Assembly: GCF_004664715.2 (NCBI RefSeq)
Contig: NC_051072.1
Location: forward strand, 43,941,642-44,005,641
Direction: 5' to 3'
DNA: 64,000 nt
Origin: Peromyscus leucopus
Lineage: Eukaryota > Chordata > Mammalia > Rodentia > Cricetidae
Shown one piece after another: positions 24,600 to 34,895 of the stretch. The stretch's first letter is position 1. Every line of letters begins with the position of its first letter. The notes beneath the pieces were generated by a model. That model made no database searches. It was not told where the DNA came from and saw nothing but the letters and a program-made list of their open reading frames with translations. A program made the translations under genes and the position numbers.

Positions 24600-24925
24600 T
24601 AGTTGGTCACACACACAGATTCAGGTGCTGAAGGTCTAATACCCTATATGATAGTATTTGGAGGTAGAGCATTTGGGAAGAAATTAGGTGTCAATGAGAT
24701 AGATTATAAGGGTGAGACCACCATGAAGATTAGTGTTCCTCTAGGAAGAAAAAAAGACAAGAGTTCTCTTTCCACACACACTGTGTGGGGACACAGTAAG
24801 AGGAAGCCATCTTGTAGACCAAGGAGAGAGCGCCTAGTCAAGTGACTCAGTTTCTGTCTTCAAACTGTGGGAAAATAAAGTCCTGTTTGTAAGACACCAA
24901 GTCCATGGAATTTAGTTATAGTCCT
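24600..24925 (+). repeat. ERVL-MaLR LTR (MST/MLT-like)
   Basis: Order matches mammalian MaLR LTRs: 'gtatttggaggtagagcatt', 'gggaagaaattaggtgtcaa', 'gaccaccatgaagattagtg', 'ggggacacagtaagaggaag' and near the end 'actgtgggaaaataaagtcc', which includes AATAAA. Solitary and diverged. Confidence 0.7.
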
Positions 24926-25134
24926 GAGAAAGACACAGGAAGCACATGGGTTAAAGTGATATTCAGACTCCTTTGCCATGGTGGCCAAGCCTTCTAGCAC
25001 TGTGTGAAGTGAATAGGCTGGACTTCACCATCTTCTCATCACAGGTAAGGAAGCAGGCCTGTGAGTGGGTCAAACTCAAGTCTGACTTCATTCATGCGGG
25101 TCTCCCTAGGAAGTATTGAAGAACTTCAAATGTA

Positions 25135-25265
25135 GGAGCAGATTCTAAGGACCAAAGCAGTAAGAAACCGTTTTAGGAAGAAATGGGCTTTGAAATGACC
25201 AGAAAAGGAGGGGATAGAACATTCCAGAGAAGTGACACTGACAGAAAAAAAGTATGCTTTAGTCT
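25135..25265 (-). repeat. Possible L2 fragment
   Basis: 'ggggatagaacattccagag' within 'agaagtgacactgaca' context resembles the antisense of an L2 3' segment. Short and diverged. Confidence 0.35.
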
Positions 25266-26307
25266 GTTTCTAGTAGAGCATTGTGGTCCTTCAAAGACTC
25301 AATGGAGGCAACACTTAGAAACTGTTTTGTCTTGCTGAAATGTGTATTTACAAACAAAGGCTGTTTCCACCTTTCAGACTATTTCCCCAAATCATGTACA
25401 TTTGTGATCTGTAGTCTAGAGAATGACAAACTTAAATAACAACCAGGAGCTATTTAGTTGGGTTTCTTAAGAATTCTAAGTTAATAGGAAAATACAAAGT
25501 CATAACAATATGCAAACTAATTGTGTTATAACAAATTATGTGTGTGTTCCCAAAGAGTGACAAGGTCATTCAAACCAGGAAGGAGAAGGCTGAGGACGGT
25601 GAGTGCGTTTCCCACACTTCAGTGTGAGCAAACATGAGCAGATGTTAATCTTTAAGCTCTTTAATTGGCCCTTTTGAGACAGGTCAGCACTAGATTATTA
25701 TAGCACAAACGTGCTGTCTGAAGAAATTCCTTGCTTTTAGTACTAACTAGCCCTTTTCTTTGCTAGAACGTTTGAAAGGTGAATTACTTGGCTGGAAACT
25801 AAGTTTATACAACCTGTAATTGCTAAATAATTTGGAATTGTATATTAAAACTATCAAGGAGAAAAGTAAAGACAATCAGTATTCTAGCCAAAGGTCTTTT
25901 TAGAGGTGATAGGAGTCCCAGAAATACTGACTTGTTTACAAGTACTTATCATCAGCATTCTTCTGAACAAGCACTGCTGGATGATGAGGTGCAAAGGCCA
26001 ATGAAACAGCTCTGTTCTTCACAGCACCCCAGAGAGGCGGGCTTGCAAAAAGAAGGCTAGAGCCATGGTCAGGACTGTCAGGGAGGCCAGGAGAAAGCAA
26101 GCCAAGCAGGAGCCGGGGTGACGGCACAGCCAAGGCAGGGAGGAGAGAGAGAGAGAGAAGACATGGAAATACAGAGGCAGCAAGGAGGTTGGAGAGAGCA
26201 GGCATTCTTCAGGAAGCTCCCAAGAGTCTAGCATGTCTGGAATGGAAGATAGAGGATCATGTAGATAGATCATGGTCAGGCATGCGAAAGCCAGATTAAA
26301 GAAGGCA

Positions 26308-26495
26308 TGGACCGGGCGGTGGTGGTGCACACCTTTAATCCCAGCGCTTGGGAGGCAGAGGCAGGCAGATCTCTGTGAGTTCAAGGCCAGCCTGGGCTAC
26401 AGAGTGAGTTCCAGGAAAGGCACAAAGCTACACAGAGAAACCCTGTCTCGAAAAACCACAGCCAAAAAAAAAGAAAAAAGAAAAAAAAAAAGAGG
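26308..26495 (+). repeat. B1 SINE, full length, cricetid-type, young
   Basis: Starts 'gaccgggcggtggtggtgca' and reads through 'ctttaatcccagcgcttggg', 'gttccaggaaaggcacaaag' and 'aaccctgtctcgaaaaacca' to an A-rich tail. It is close to consensus. The 'aggaaaggcacaaag' segment separates it from Mus-type B1. Confidence 0.97.
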
Positions 26496-27235
26496 ACACA
26501 TAAGAAATTTAGGGTTCCTTCTGTAGATAATGGACCAAAGGGTTTAAACCATAAAGTTTTTCACAGCTAGATTTGCTGCATTTTCTGAAGAAGAAGGAGG
26601 AGGGGGGAGAAGAAAAAAAGAAAAAATATATATGAGGGAAGGTGGGGAGAGAAAAAGAAGAAAAGACGGGGAAATTGTCATGGGCCACAGTGCAACCCTA
26701 CAGCCCTTTGTGATTTCACCCCTGACATTGTCAGACACCCGTCGTCGTCACAGGGACAGATCCTGAGCCCTGCTTCTTCCCCTCAAGACCCGCAGTTGGA
26801 TGGGGTCATAGCTGGCATCTTAACTGTAAATAGAAAAAGAAGCTGGGACTGGAATTCCAGAAATAGGGTTTAAGACATTAACAAGATTCATGATGGAAGT
26901 TAATGCTGTTTCTAAGCAGTGTTTTCCCCAAAGATGTGCCCTCGTTCTTGAGGCCTTTGCAGTGTCTCTTTTGGAACTGCTTCAAACAAAGGCCAGCCTG
27001 GGGTTCCCTTATGATCCTCCCTTTAGAGCTACATTGTAATTTCTTGTTTTCCAGAATGAGCACTCCCCATTCTGATTTTTGTCTTCCTAGACCTAGCCTG
27101 AACTAACGGTTGACTGATTCCCAGGGTTAAAACTCCAGCATTGCAGATGAAAGCCTGTTGCCTCTGAAAACTGTCATGAAACCACCTGGTCAGCAGCTGC
27201 AGACTCCTCTGCCTTCTCAGAAGTTGCACTGGTCG

Positions 27236-27310
27236 GCTAGGGGTGTAGCTCAGTGGTAGGGTGCCTACCCAGCTTGCTCAGGCCTGGATTCAGCCTCCAG
27301 CTCTGCAGAG
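27236..27310 (+). repeat. ID SINE (tRNA-Ala/BC1-related)
   Basis: 'ggggtgtagctcagtggtag' carries a perfect A box. A weaker B box (ggattcagcct) and a short A/G-rich tail follow. Confidence 0.85.
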
Positions 27311-27494
27311 AAAAAGGAGGGGGTGAAAACCTCTTCTTGCCTCTCCATAGCCAGTGCAGACACCGCCAGGCAGCATGGGAAAGCTTTTGGAGAACACTAT
27401 CAGGGGATGCTCTGATTATTGTCTCACGCTTTGTTAACATTCCAAAACACATGTTTGCCACATTGTGGTGTCTATGTGTTCTCCCAAATAAACA

Positions 27495-27606
27495 GTTTGC
27501 TTCTAGAGAGCAGAGCCTGGGTCACATTTGCCTTTTTACCGTCAGTAGCTAGCAGTGGACTCACCCATAAGAAGCCCTCAGATGTTTGTCGAGTGGATGA
27601 TTGAGT
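27495..27606 (+). repeat. L2 3'-end fragment
   Basis: 'agagcagagcctgggtcaca', 'gaagccctcagatgtttgtc', 'gagtggatgattgag' match the usual L2 terminal order in diverged form. Confidence 0.5.
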
Positions 27607-27743
27607 CTAGCACATTGCCTCGTTTTCATACCACTGAGAGGGACTGGACTATGCCCTTGGAATGACTCAGTTTGTGGAGCAGACTCAGGACCACTTAAGC
27701 CTTGTCGGGTGTGTTAATAGTTTGTCATTGTGAACCCACTCTT

Positions 27744-27950
27744 GGGGCTGGAGAGATGATGAGCAATTAAGAGCACTTGCTGCTCTTTCAAGAGGACCTG
27801 GCTTGGGTTCCCAGCAGCTACACAGTAGTTATCAACTAACCATAACTCCACTTCCAGGAGACCTGGCACCCTCTTCTGACCTCCATGGGCACCAGGCACA
27901 CACATGGTATACAGATATACGGCAAAACACTCATACACAAAAATAAAATA
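27744..27950 (+). repeat. B2/B3-type SINE
   Basis: 'ggggctggagagatgatgag', 'ttaagagcacttgctgctct', 'gacctggcttgggttcccag', 'tcttctgacctccatgggca', then a CA/A-rich tail. Confidence 0.93.
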
Positions 27951-28933
27951 GTATAAGGGTTTTTTTCTTCCAAAGAACCTGCTGTTCTCTCACTCTGAAG
28001 GAACAAAGCAAAGGTAAATGGAATTAAATCAGTCAGTGCAGAAATATAAAAGTTTTTCATCTTTGGCTCTATGCTCCTTAAATTTAAAAGTAACCAGTGA
28101 GATGTTTTTAATGATTAGTTCTGGGACCCTTATGCTAGAATAATTAAATTCTAGGATACCTTTGAAGATAGAAGCCTGGCGGCAATGGTTTTTAAAAACA
28201 CTCAGCTGATTTTCACGTGCACCCTGTGTCTGATGGAAGGGTTCTAAAAGCACTTAGAAAAATGTTGCTTTCAAAACAAATCCTCTCCCGGAGGGAGCTC
28301 TCCATTAGGAGCTGTGGGAGGTGCAGAGGAGCAGGAGGGGTCTCCCACTGAAGTCTGTCGGAGCAAGACCTTGCAGTGCCTGATAGAGTGCACTCTAAGA
28401 GCAACCATTAGTGTGTGCTGAGCTGGCAAAAGTCACGGAAAATGGACTTGAGACTCTCTGCAGCCCAGTAGGTGTTTCAGGAAGCTTATCATTAAAATAA
28501 AAGACAGCTCCTACTCACAGAAGGTCAAGTGGTTGCCTAGCAAACCTGGTGCCAGGCTTGGCCAGTACCAAGGGTCTGAAGATTTCATTCTCATTAGAAA
28601 CCACCGTGCTCAGCACTGGGCATACAGCTGTGAAGCAGGCGTCTACTGTCTCAAACACCTGCATCTCCTCCAGTTCAGTAAACAGACAGTTACAAAACAG
28701 TGAGCGGTGATGAGCAGCTGACAAGGTTGGGGAGATAGGAGGCGCTGCATGTTGGAATGCCGCATGCTTCTGCCTGAACTACTTTAGTCTGATCTGATAG
28801 TGTTCCTGAGTAAAGGCATATGATGAGAGAAAATGAATAAGAAACGCTATTCAGAATCTAGAAGACTCTGAAGAGGAAGAATAGTTAAGTAGTCAAAACA
28901 ATAAAGTAGAATTGCAGAGTAATTGTTTCTTGA

Positions 28934-29030
28934 GCGGGGCATGGAGGCACATAGCTGTAATCCTAGCACCCAGAAAGGTACCAGGCCAGCCCGGGGTGCA
29001 TAGCAAATCCATCTCAGAAAACAAAATAAA
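28934..29030 (+). repeat. B1 SINE with internal deletion
   Basis: 'gcggggcatggaggcacata', 'ctgtaatcctagcacccaga' jump directly to 'ggtaccaggccagcccgggg' and 'ccatctcagaaaaca', so part of the middle is missing. Confidence 0.8.
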
Positions 29031-30627
29031 CATGTTTATTTCAAGAGAAAAATGTTCTTAAATTGGGGTGACTTGGAAATGAGAAGGAAAGGCTATGAAA
29101 TCTTTTAGCAAGAGAGCTGTTTACATTCTCGTGGGATAAATCATTTCACTTCATTTTAATCAGAAATGAGTTGCTAATGTTGGGATTCTGACTGAGCTCA
29201 GAATTGGATCTTCTGGCTTTTGTATAAATGTCACTGCCATCCCATAATTTGTCTTCCCAGTTATCTGAGAACTTTAATACTGAATGTCATGTCAGGAAAG
29301 AGCCATTTATTTACTTGGTTTATACTTTTACACAGTCCTACATCAGAATAAAATTCATTGTATGACACCACTCTGGAGGTAGGAAGCCCCCATCTCATAA
29401 GTCTATGCTAAAGATTGTGTTAATCCGAATGAAACTTCTGTCTTTGCCTTCAAGTAAACAAGTTCTGAAATTCTCACATGTAAATGATTAGTGTGTAATT
29501 AACTCCATAGAAGTCATTGCTCTGATTGGTCAGTTTTATAACCAGTCATCGAGTGGATAAGACTGAATTATTGGGATGTACAAGACTGAAGTGCCAGCAC
29601 CTCCAGGATGGATGAAATAAGTTCTCAGTCCACATATGTACCCTCCCAGGAGACTGAAGTGTGGGCAAGCTTTCAATTCATGCAGTGTGTGATTTATGGA
29701 GGCACAGAGGTCAGGAGTTTATTATACCCAAAATCATAATAACTACTTTGTTTTCACTTTAAAAATGAAGTGACCAAAGCATGTTGAAAGATAAATGGGT
29801 GAGCCATTCTTCGCTATTAAAGATTCCACAGTATTGTGGAGTAGCCAGCCATCCCAAGTGTTGTGGTATTAAATCTGAAGTGGTCTGTAAGCTGAGAGCC
29901 CCTCCTTTCCTCTGGGTTGAAGATTGCTATTAATCAAAAATTTGGGCCTGTGTAGCAGTGGCGTATGAAACAAACAGCTGAAGCAGACAGCTCCTTTAAT
30001 TTATGGCTTTCTGTGTTTTTCAGATTTGTGAGAGAGGTTTCTTCCTGTAGACTTGGTTCTGTGGCTCACTTGCCTAGATTTCATTTATTATACCAGAACC
30101 AAGCAGGTCCGATAGTTACAAGATTGTTTCATGGCATTGAAAGGAGGAAGGTACCTTTTTATGTTTTTAATTGACAGAGTCTGATAAAGTCATTTTGAAA
30201 CATGTGAATAATCTCTACTAGAAATAGGTGTTATAAAAAAATCTGTATTGGAGGCAGAATATGGGATTCTTTTTTAAAATAGAACAATGAATTTGTAGAA
30301 AGGCTAATAACCTAACTAGGGTAGTGGAGTAAGTGAAGCGTCGATGTCGAAGTATTAAATACAATTGTTTTGAAAGACATGTGATGCCAACTTAGGTGTT
30401 CGCTTAGGTGTCGGTGATGGGAGACTGTTAGGAGTGACAGCGCAGGGCCTGAGCTCCCGTGGTGTGTAAAGGGCCTTTAGCAGGACAGCCTTGCCACGCT
30501 ATTGCACGTGCTCCCCTTCCTAGGGTGCACTTTGTGGGGTGCACAGGACAGACTGCAAGAGTATGGGAGGAGAGGCCTCGTCATACAGTGCACTACCAAA
30601 ATGTAAAGAGCTTTACTTTATTCAGTG

Positions 30628-31017
30628 ACTCCAAGTGTCTACCGCTGTGACCAAACACCATGACCAAAAAGCAAGTTGGAGAGGAAAGAGTTTCTTTGGC
30701 TTACACTTCCACATCACTGTTCATCGTCAATGGAAGTCAGGACAGAACTCAAATCGGGCAGGAACTTGGAGGCAGGAGCTGATATAGATACCATGGAGCG
30801 GTGCTGCTTACTGACTTGCTCCCCATGGCTTGCTCATCCTGCTTTCTTATAGGACTACAAACCCAGGGACGCACCACTCATGTGGGCGGGGCCCTCCCCC
30901 ATCAACCACCAACCAAGAAAATGCCTCACAGCCAGATCTTATGGAGGCAGTTTCTCAATTGGGGTTCTCTCCTCTCAGATAACTCTCACCTGTCCAGCAT
31001 GCCAAGGGAAGCAAGTT
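30628..31017 (-). repeat. Rodent LTR-like repeat (MaLR-related?), minus strand
   Basis: 'gaccaaacaccatgaccaaa', 'ggcttacacttccacatcac', 'gaggcaggagctgat'-type text ('cttggaggcaggagctgata'), 'cttatggaggcagtttctca'. This is a very common rodent repeat. A copy in the other direction lies at 55418-55690. Family name uncertain. Confidence 0.75.
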
Positions 31018-32459
31018 GAAGATGTTCTGTAGAGTCCGGAGGAGGGAAATTGCTTAGGGCTTAGCAGCAGCCTCAGTAGTAGAGGCTGATGCTGTTTAGC
31101 TGGCTTTTAGAAGCACTTCACTGGGTGAGTCTCCATCGATTAGCCAATGTTCAGAAGCAAGAAGCTGTTGCTGGTAGTTGGCTTTCAGAAGTGACATGAG
31201 CTGTCACTGATTGTTTAGACCTAGGTAAGTCAGCATTAATTGGTTAAATCCAGTTGTGTTTCCAGCTGGATCTACTGGTTCCTTGTTTCCCTGGTTACTG
31301 GAAAAAAAAAATCAACCTTTTTCAAGGAATTGGCCATTCTCAGAAGTTAACACCCAAATAAACACCATAGGAAATTTAAAACACAAGAAAATCAGAATCT
31401 GTAGGGAATCTACACATGTACACATGTACCTGTTAGAAGTCAGAAGTTCTCACATGTGATGTGGCTCATTCCTGTGTTGAGATCAGTTATTAAAGTCAGA
31501 ACAAACTGTATTATTAATGATAACACATAGTAATTTGAATGTGTTTTACCCCGTGTAAATATGATGTAGGTCATCTGTATGTCACCGATACTCACTGCAT
31601 CACCATGACCTTCTAAAGTAGAACAGAAGGAAGTAGCAATGGTCCATATGCATATCCCCAAAAGGGCAGTATCTGTAATATTTTCCTTTCCTCCCAAAAT
31701 CTCCTGAGGAATCTTCAAAATCTGAATATACTCATAGAGTTTTCTATACAAATAAATGTCACTCATCATCTATGGCGCTGCAGGGAAAAGAGCAGGAGTT
31801 CCCGACAGTACCAACTGTCCAAATCTCTGCTTAGACAGATCAAAGGAAATCACTGTCATATGTGAGCTTCTCTGAAAGTTGCAAGGGGCATATGCAGGGT
31901 TTTGTTTTGTTTTTTTCCCTGTCTGCTATGATGAAGGAAATACGTATTTAAGATGCACTGATACTAACTGGATTTTTTCACTTAAATAACTAGTAGAAAA
32001 TTCTTACCACTTTTGTTTATTCATGTAAAAACTGAATTTTTCTCTTTTCTAATTTGTTCAATTGCCCTGACGTCTTCTGACTCCGCTGTTTCCTGCTGGC
32101 TCCTCACAATGGGGGCACAGCTAACGGCTGGCACAGCTCCCTGCTGCTAAGGATAGCTAGCTTATGACCACTTAGAAATCAAGCACATGCTGATACCTTA
32201 AGACCAGTGAGCATTTGCTGAAGTAGGAAGGCAGGATAGTAAACTTTCTGTAATCCACAGTGAGAGGAGAAAAGTAGTTCATGGAGTTGCGCCAGAAGTT
32301 CCAGTCCCTTTAGGATAGAAAGCTCAGACCCTCCCAGAAAAGACAGCCACAACACAATTTGAACATCACTTTTGGTTATTTTTTAAACATTTGTCTTATA
32401 GATGCACACTTTTTTTGTTCTGTTTGTCACTGTTTATTTGGTTTTTGTTAATTTGCTAG

Positions 32460-32537
32460 TGGTACTGGGGATTGAACCCAGGACCTTATGCATGCAAGGC
32501 AAATGTTCTGCCATTGAGCTGCACACCAGCCCTAACA
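32460..32537 (-). repeat. ID-type SINE, minus strand
   Basis: 'ggggattgaacccaggacct' holds the B box in reverse and 'gccattgagctgcacaccag' the A box, about 35 bp apart as in a tRNA-derived SINE. Confidence 0.8.
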
Positions 32538-33099
32538 CATCATTTAAAGGTGGGATTTTTTTGGGGGGGGGCTTGGTTTTTGTTTTGGTTTTAGTGTAAT
32601 CCTTGCTTTTGACCCTTTGAACCACTCAGAACACAGCAGCAGATAGGTCTGGTTATTGGCTGGCATCTGGCTCCACAGCTGGCTCTCTATGGTTGAGTGT
32701 ACTCTTAAAGAAAGAGGACAGAGTTCCAAATGTGGTTTTAGGAGACTCGCAGGTAGACATCATAGTTTCTCACCGGGAGGAATCCGCACTGAGCATGAGG
32801 GCAAAGACTCCTAGAAATGCATAGTAGTGGAGAAGACGGGCATGTTTTCCAAAGTTTTGCTTTGTTTCTGGCTATCCAGTTCTGGGGACCCAAACCCAGG
32901 GCTCGACACTCCGCCCCTGAGTGAGATTGCTCACCACAGCATGTGTTTTGTAGAACTGCTTTCCAGGTGAGATGGGCACCTGTAAGCAGCGACCCCTCCT
33001 GGTGCCGGCTGCTGCCTGGTTCCCTGTGTGAGAGTGGGGGATAAATTTCTACTTGGGGTTCCCAGCCTGAGCTCACTGGGCCTCTCTCCTCCTCTTCAG

Positions 33100-33262
33100 G
33101 ATGTCACACGTGCTCCAGTTTGAGGACAGAAGCAGGAAGGTGAAGGATGCGAGCATGCAGGACTCAGACACGTTTGAGATCTACGATCCTCGGAACCCAG
33201 TGAACAAAAGGAGAAGAGAGGAGAGCAAGAAGCTGCTGAGAGAGAAGAAGGAAAGGAGGTGA
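33100..33262 (+). CDS. Cwc27: Cwc27 last coding exon with stop codon
   Basis: The first base completes the split Trp codon (TG|G). The exon then encodes 53 residues beginning MSHVLQFED and ends at TGA 33260-33262. It contains a conserved-looking acidic/aromatic segment (DSDTFEIYDPRNPVNKRRR) and finishes in a strongly basic Lys/Arg/Glu tail (ESKKLLREKKERR), as the human protein does from memory. The acceptor is a good pyrimidine tract ending CAG at 33097-33099. From general knowledge of the family, the C-terminal part lies outside the cyclophilin fold, is charged and probably extended; CWC27 with CWC22 has been linked to exon-junction-complex loading, and truncating human alleles cause retinal and skeletal disease. 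The stop overlaps a strong splice donor (AG|GTGAGA with GT at 33259-33260); see the alternative exon candidate at 41872. Confidence 0.95.
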
Positions 33263-33510
33263 GAGCAGCGTGGTGACGCCAGAGCAGCTGGCAGCGTGCC
33301 CGCAGTCAGTGTCCTTGTGACAGCCATGGACCGCGGCGGACGGGTGTGAAAGTATGTCTGAACCTGTTCTCTGGCTCAGAAAACAGATACTTTGTTTTGT
33401 AAATTTGGAATGATGTAAGCAAATGCTTTTGGTTACTGATACATTTTTTTGTCCTTAATTGACCTTTTATATTGCTAAATCTGAAATAAAATCAGTTTCT
33501 TTCCAGTTTA
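33263..33510 (+). other. Cwc27: Probable Cwc27 3' untranslated region
   Basis: Sequence from the stop to just beyond the first poly(A) signal. It has no SINE and no open frame of note, and becomes T-rich toward the signal. The end is inferred from AATAAA at 33485 plus 15-25 bases; longer forms could end near 33.68 kb. Confidence 0.65.
33485..33490 (+). terminator. Canonical poly(A) signal AATAAA, likely Cwc27 main site
   Basis: AATAAA lies 222 bases after the Cwc27 stop. A T/GT-rich stretch (ctgtataagtctgtttatg) follows at about 33528, as expected for a downstream element. Cleavage is probably around 33505-33515. Confidence 0.7.
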
Positions 33511-33643
33511 AATGTTAACCATTTGCAGACTGTATAAGTCTGTTTATGTCCCTTTACCCTGAAATGTGTGAAGTCTTCTTGTCAAGATTTTTATAAGTGC
33601 TCACAGAAAGAATAAGGGGAACTTCTCTGACACTTTGATATAA

Positions 33644-33664
33644 AATAAAAAATTATAAAATAAA
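33644..33664 (+). terminator. Two tandem AATAAA motifs, possible distal poly(A) site
   Basis: AATAAA occurs at 33644-33649 and again at 33659-33664 in an A/T-rich stretch. This could be a second Cwc27 cleavage site. The A-richness makes chance occurrence quite possible. Confidence 0.4.
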
Positions 33665-34574
33665 AACATTAACATTGATGACTCTTTTTGTATATAAACA
33701 TATAAAAATAGTCAGACCAGTAGGACTCTCACTTTAATTTGTGAGAAATACACAGGCAAATTAATCATCTCTACCCAGGCCATTGCCTGGGTGTTAGGAA
33801 TGCATCCAGGATGGGAGCATTCTGCTGCCATGCTCTGCAAACACCACATCCTGAGGCTGGGCCACCTCAACGCAGCGGCACCATGAGCAGGTAGGTGCAC
33901 AGGACCCGTACTACCAGTAGATCACATCAGGAATTTAGCTCTTGATGCAATCATTCACACCGGGTGTTTCTGTTACCTATTTTTAGTTCTAAAATCTGCT
34001 TGCTAAAATTGTACAGCAGGCTGACTTCAGTCACCTAATAAAACTTCACCAGCCACATCTTTTCAGAAGAAGTAATGAAATCGGTTTCCTCTTCCTAAAG
34101 CGCCGGCTCTTCAACTGTGATCCCAGGTGCAGCCCTGGCAGCAGACGTAAGGACGGAGAAACCCTAGTCTCTGCCTTGCTGCCTGCCAGCCACCACCAGC
34201 AGCACCCTCCTCTCTAGACTGTCGGTGTCCAGGGAACTTAAAAATGTCATAGCCCATGACCAGAAAGTTAGAATCCTAGGCCTGGACCTTAAAGAAATTT
34301 TCAGACACTGGTCAAGATGAGTAGGCGCTAACCTACATTGAAGCATCATAAAGCAGAGTATACATATGTGTTACATAGCCACACTGTTGAATTCTTTATA
34401 GTGATAAAGACCACTAAACTCCAGGAATGTATCTAAAGGAGCAGCGTTTGCCTAAAGTATACCAGACCCTGAACTAAATCCTCAGGACGGAAAAAAAATA
34501 AGTAAACAGAACTATATTACTGTATCTTAAAAGGAACAAACAAAACTAGATATATCAAAATGTAAAGCAGATAA

Positions 34575-34895
34575 GTAATATAAGTTGAGAATGTAGTGAG
34601 GGATTAGGCTGGTTTAGTAAAGTGGAAGTTGGGGGTTTTCTTCCAAGATCCATGACTTCATTAGCCCTGGATAGTTACTCGGTTTCTAGTACTAGGCATG
34701 CTTGTTGAGTGGGTATTGAATCCAATTAGAGAGTGGTTGGTTACCACAAAGGTGTGTGTACCACTACAGCACTCAGGTTGACAGTATCTTGCTGATGGCT
34801 GTGACTCATAGGTCTCAGAGCTGGGTAGAACTGGTGGTTGCTTCCCTCCTTTGGAAGCTTGCTTGGCACCTTCTGATGATAACCATGAAAGATAT
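34575..34895. repeat. Second copy of the long rodent repeat (partial)
   Basis: 'gaatgtagtgagggattagg', 'tggtttagtaaagtggaagt', 'caagatccatgacttcatta', 'aatccaattagagagtggtt', 'ttgcttccctcctttggaag' run in the same order and direction as 8310-8560 and continue past it. Confidence 0.75.

Larger units (their letters stand above)
2365..33099 (+). other. Cwc27 last intron (30.7 kb)
   Basis: Bounded by donor gtaagg and a CAG acceptor. Its content is listed below as repeats. The stretches 2365-5990, 6700-7640, 10450-11600, 12850-14850, 20990-23580, 25600-26300 and 29030-30620 are mainly unique, AT-rich intronic DNA with no gene I can support. Confidence 0.9.
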
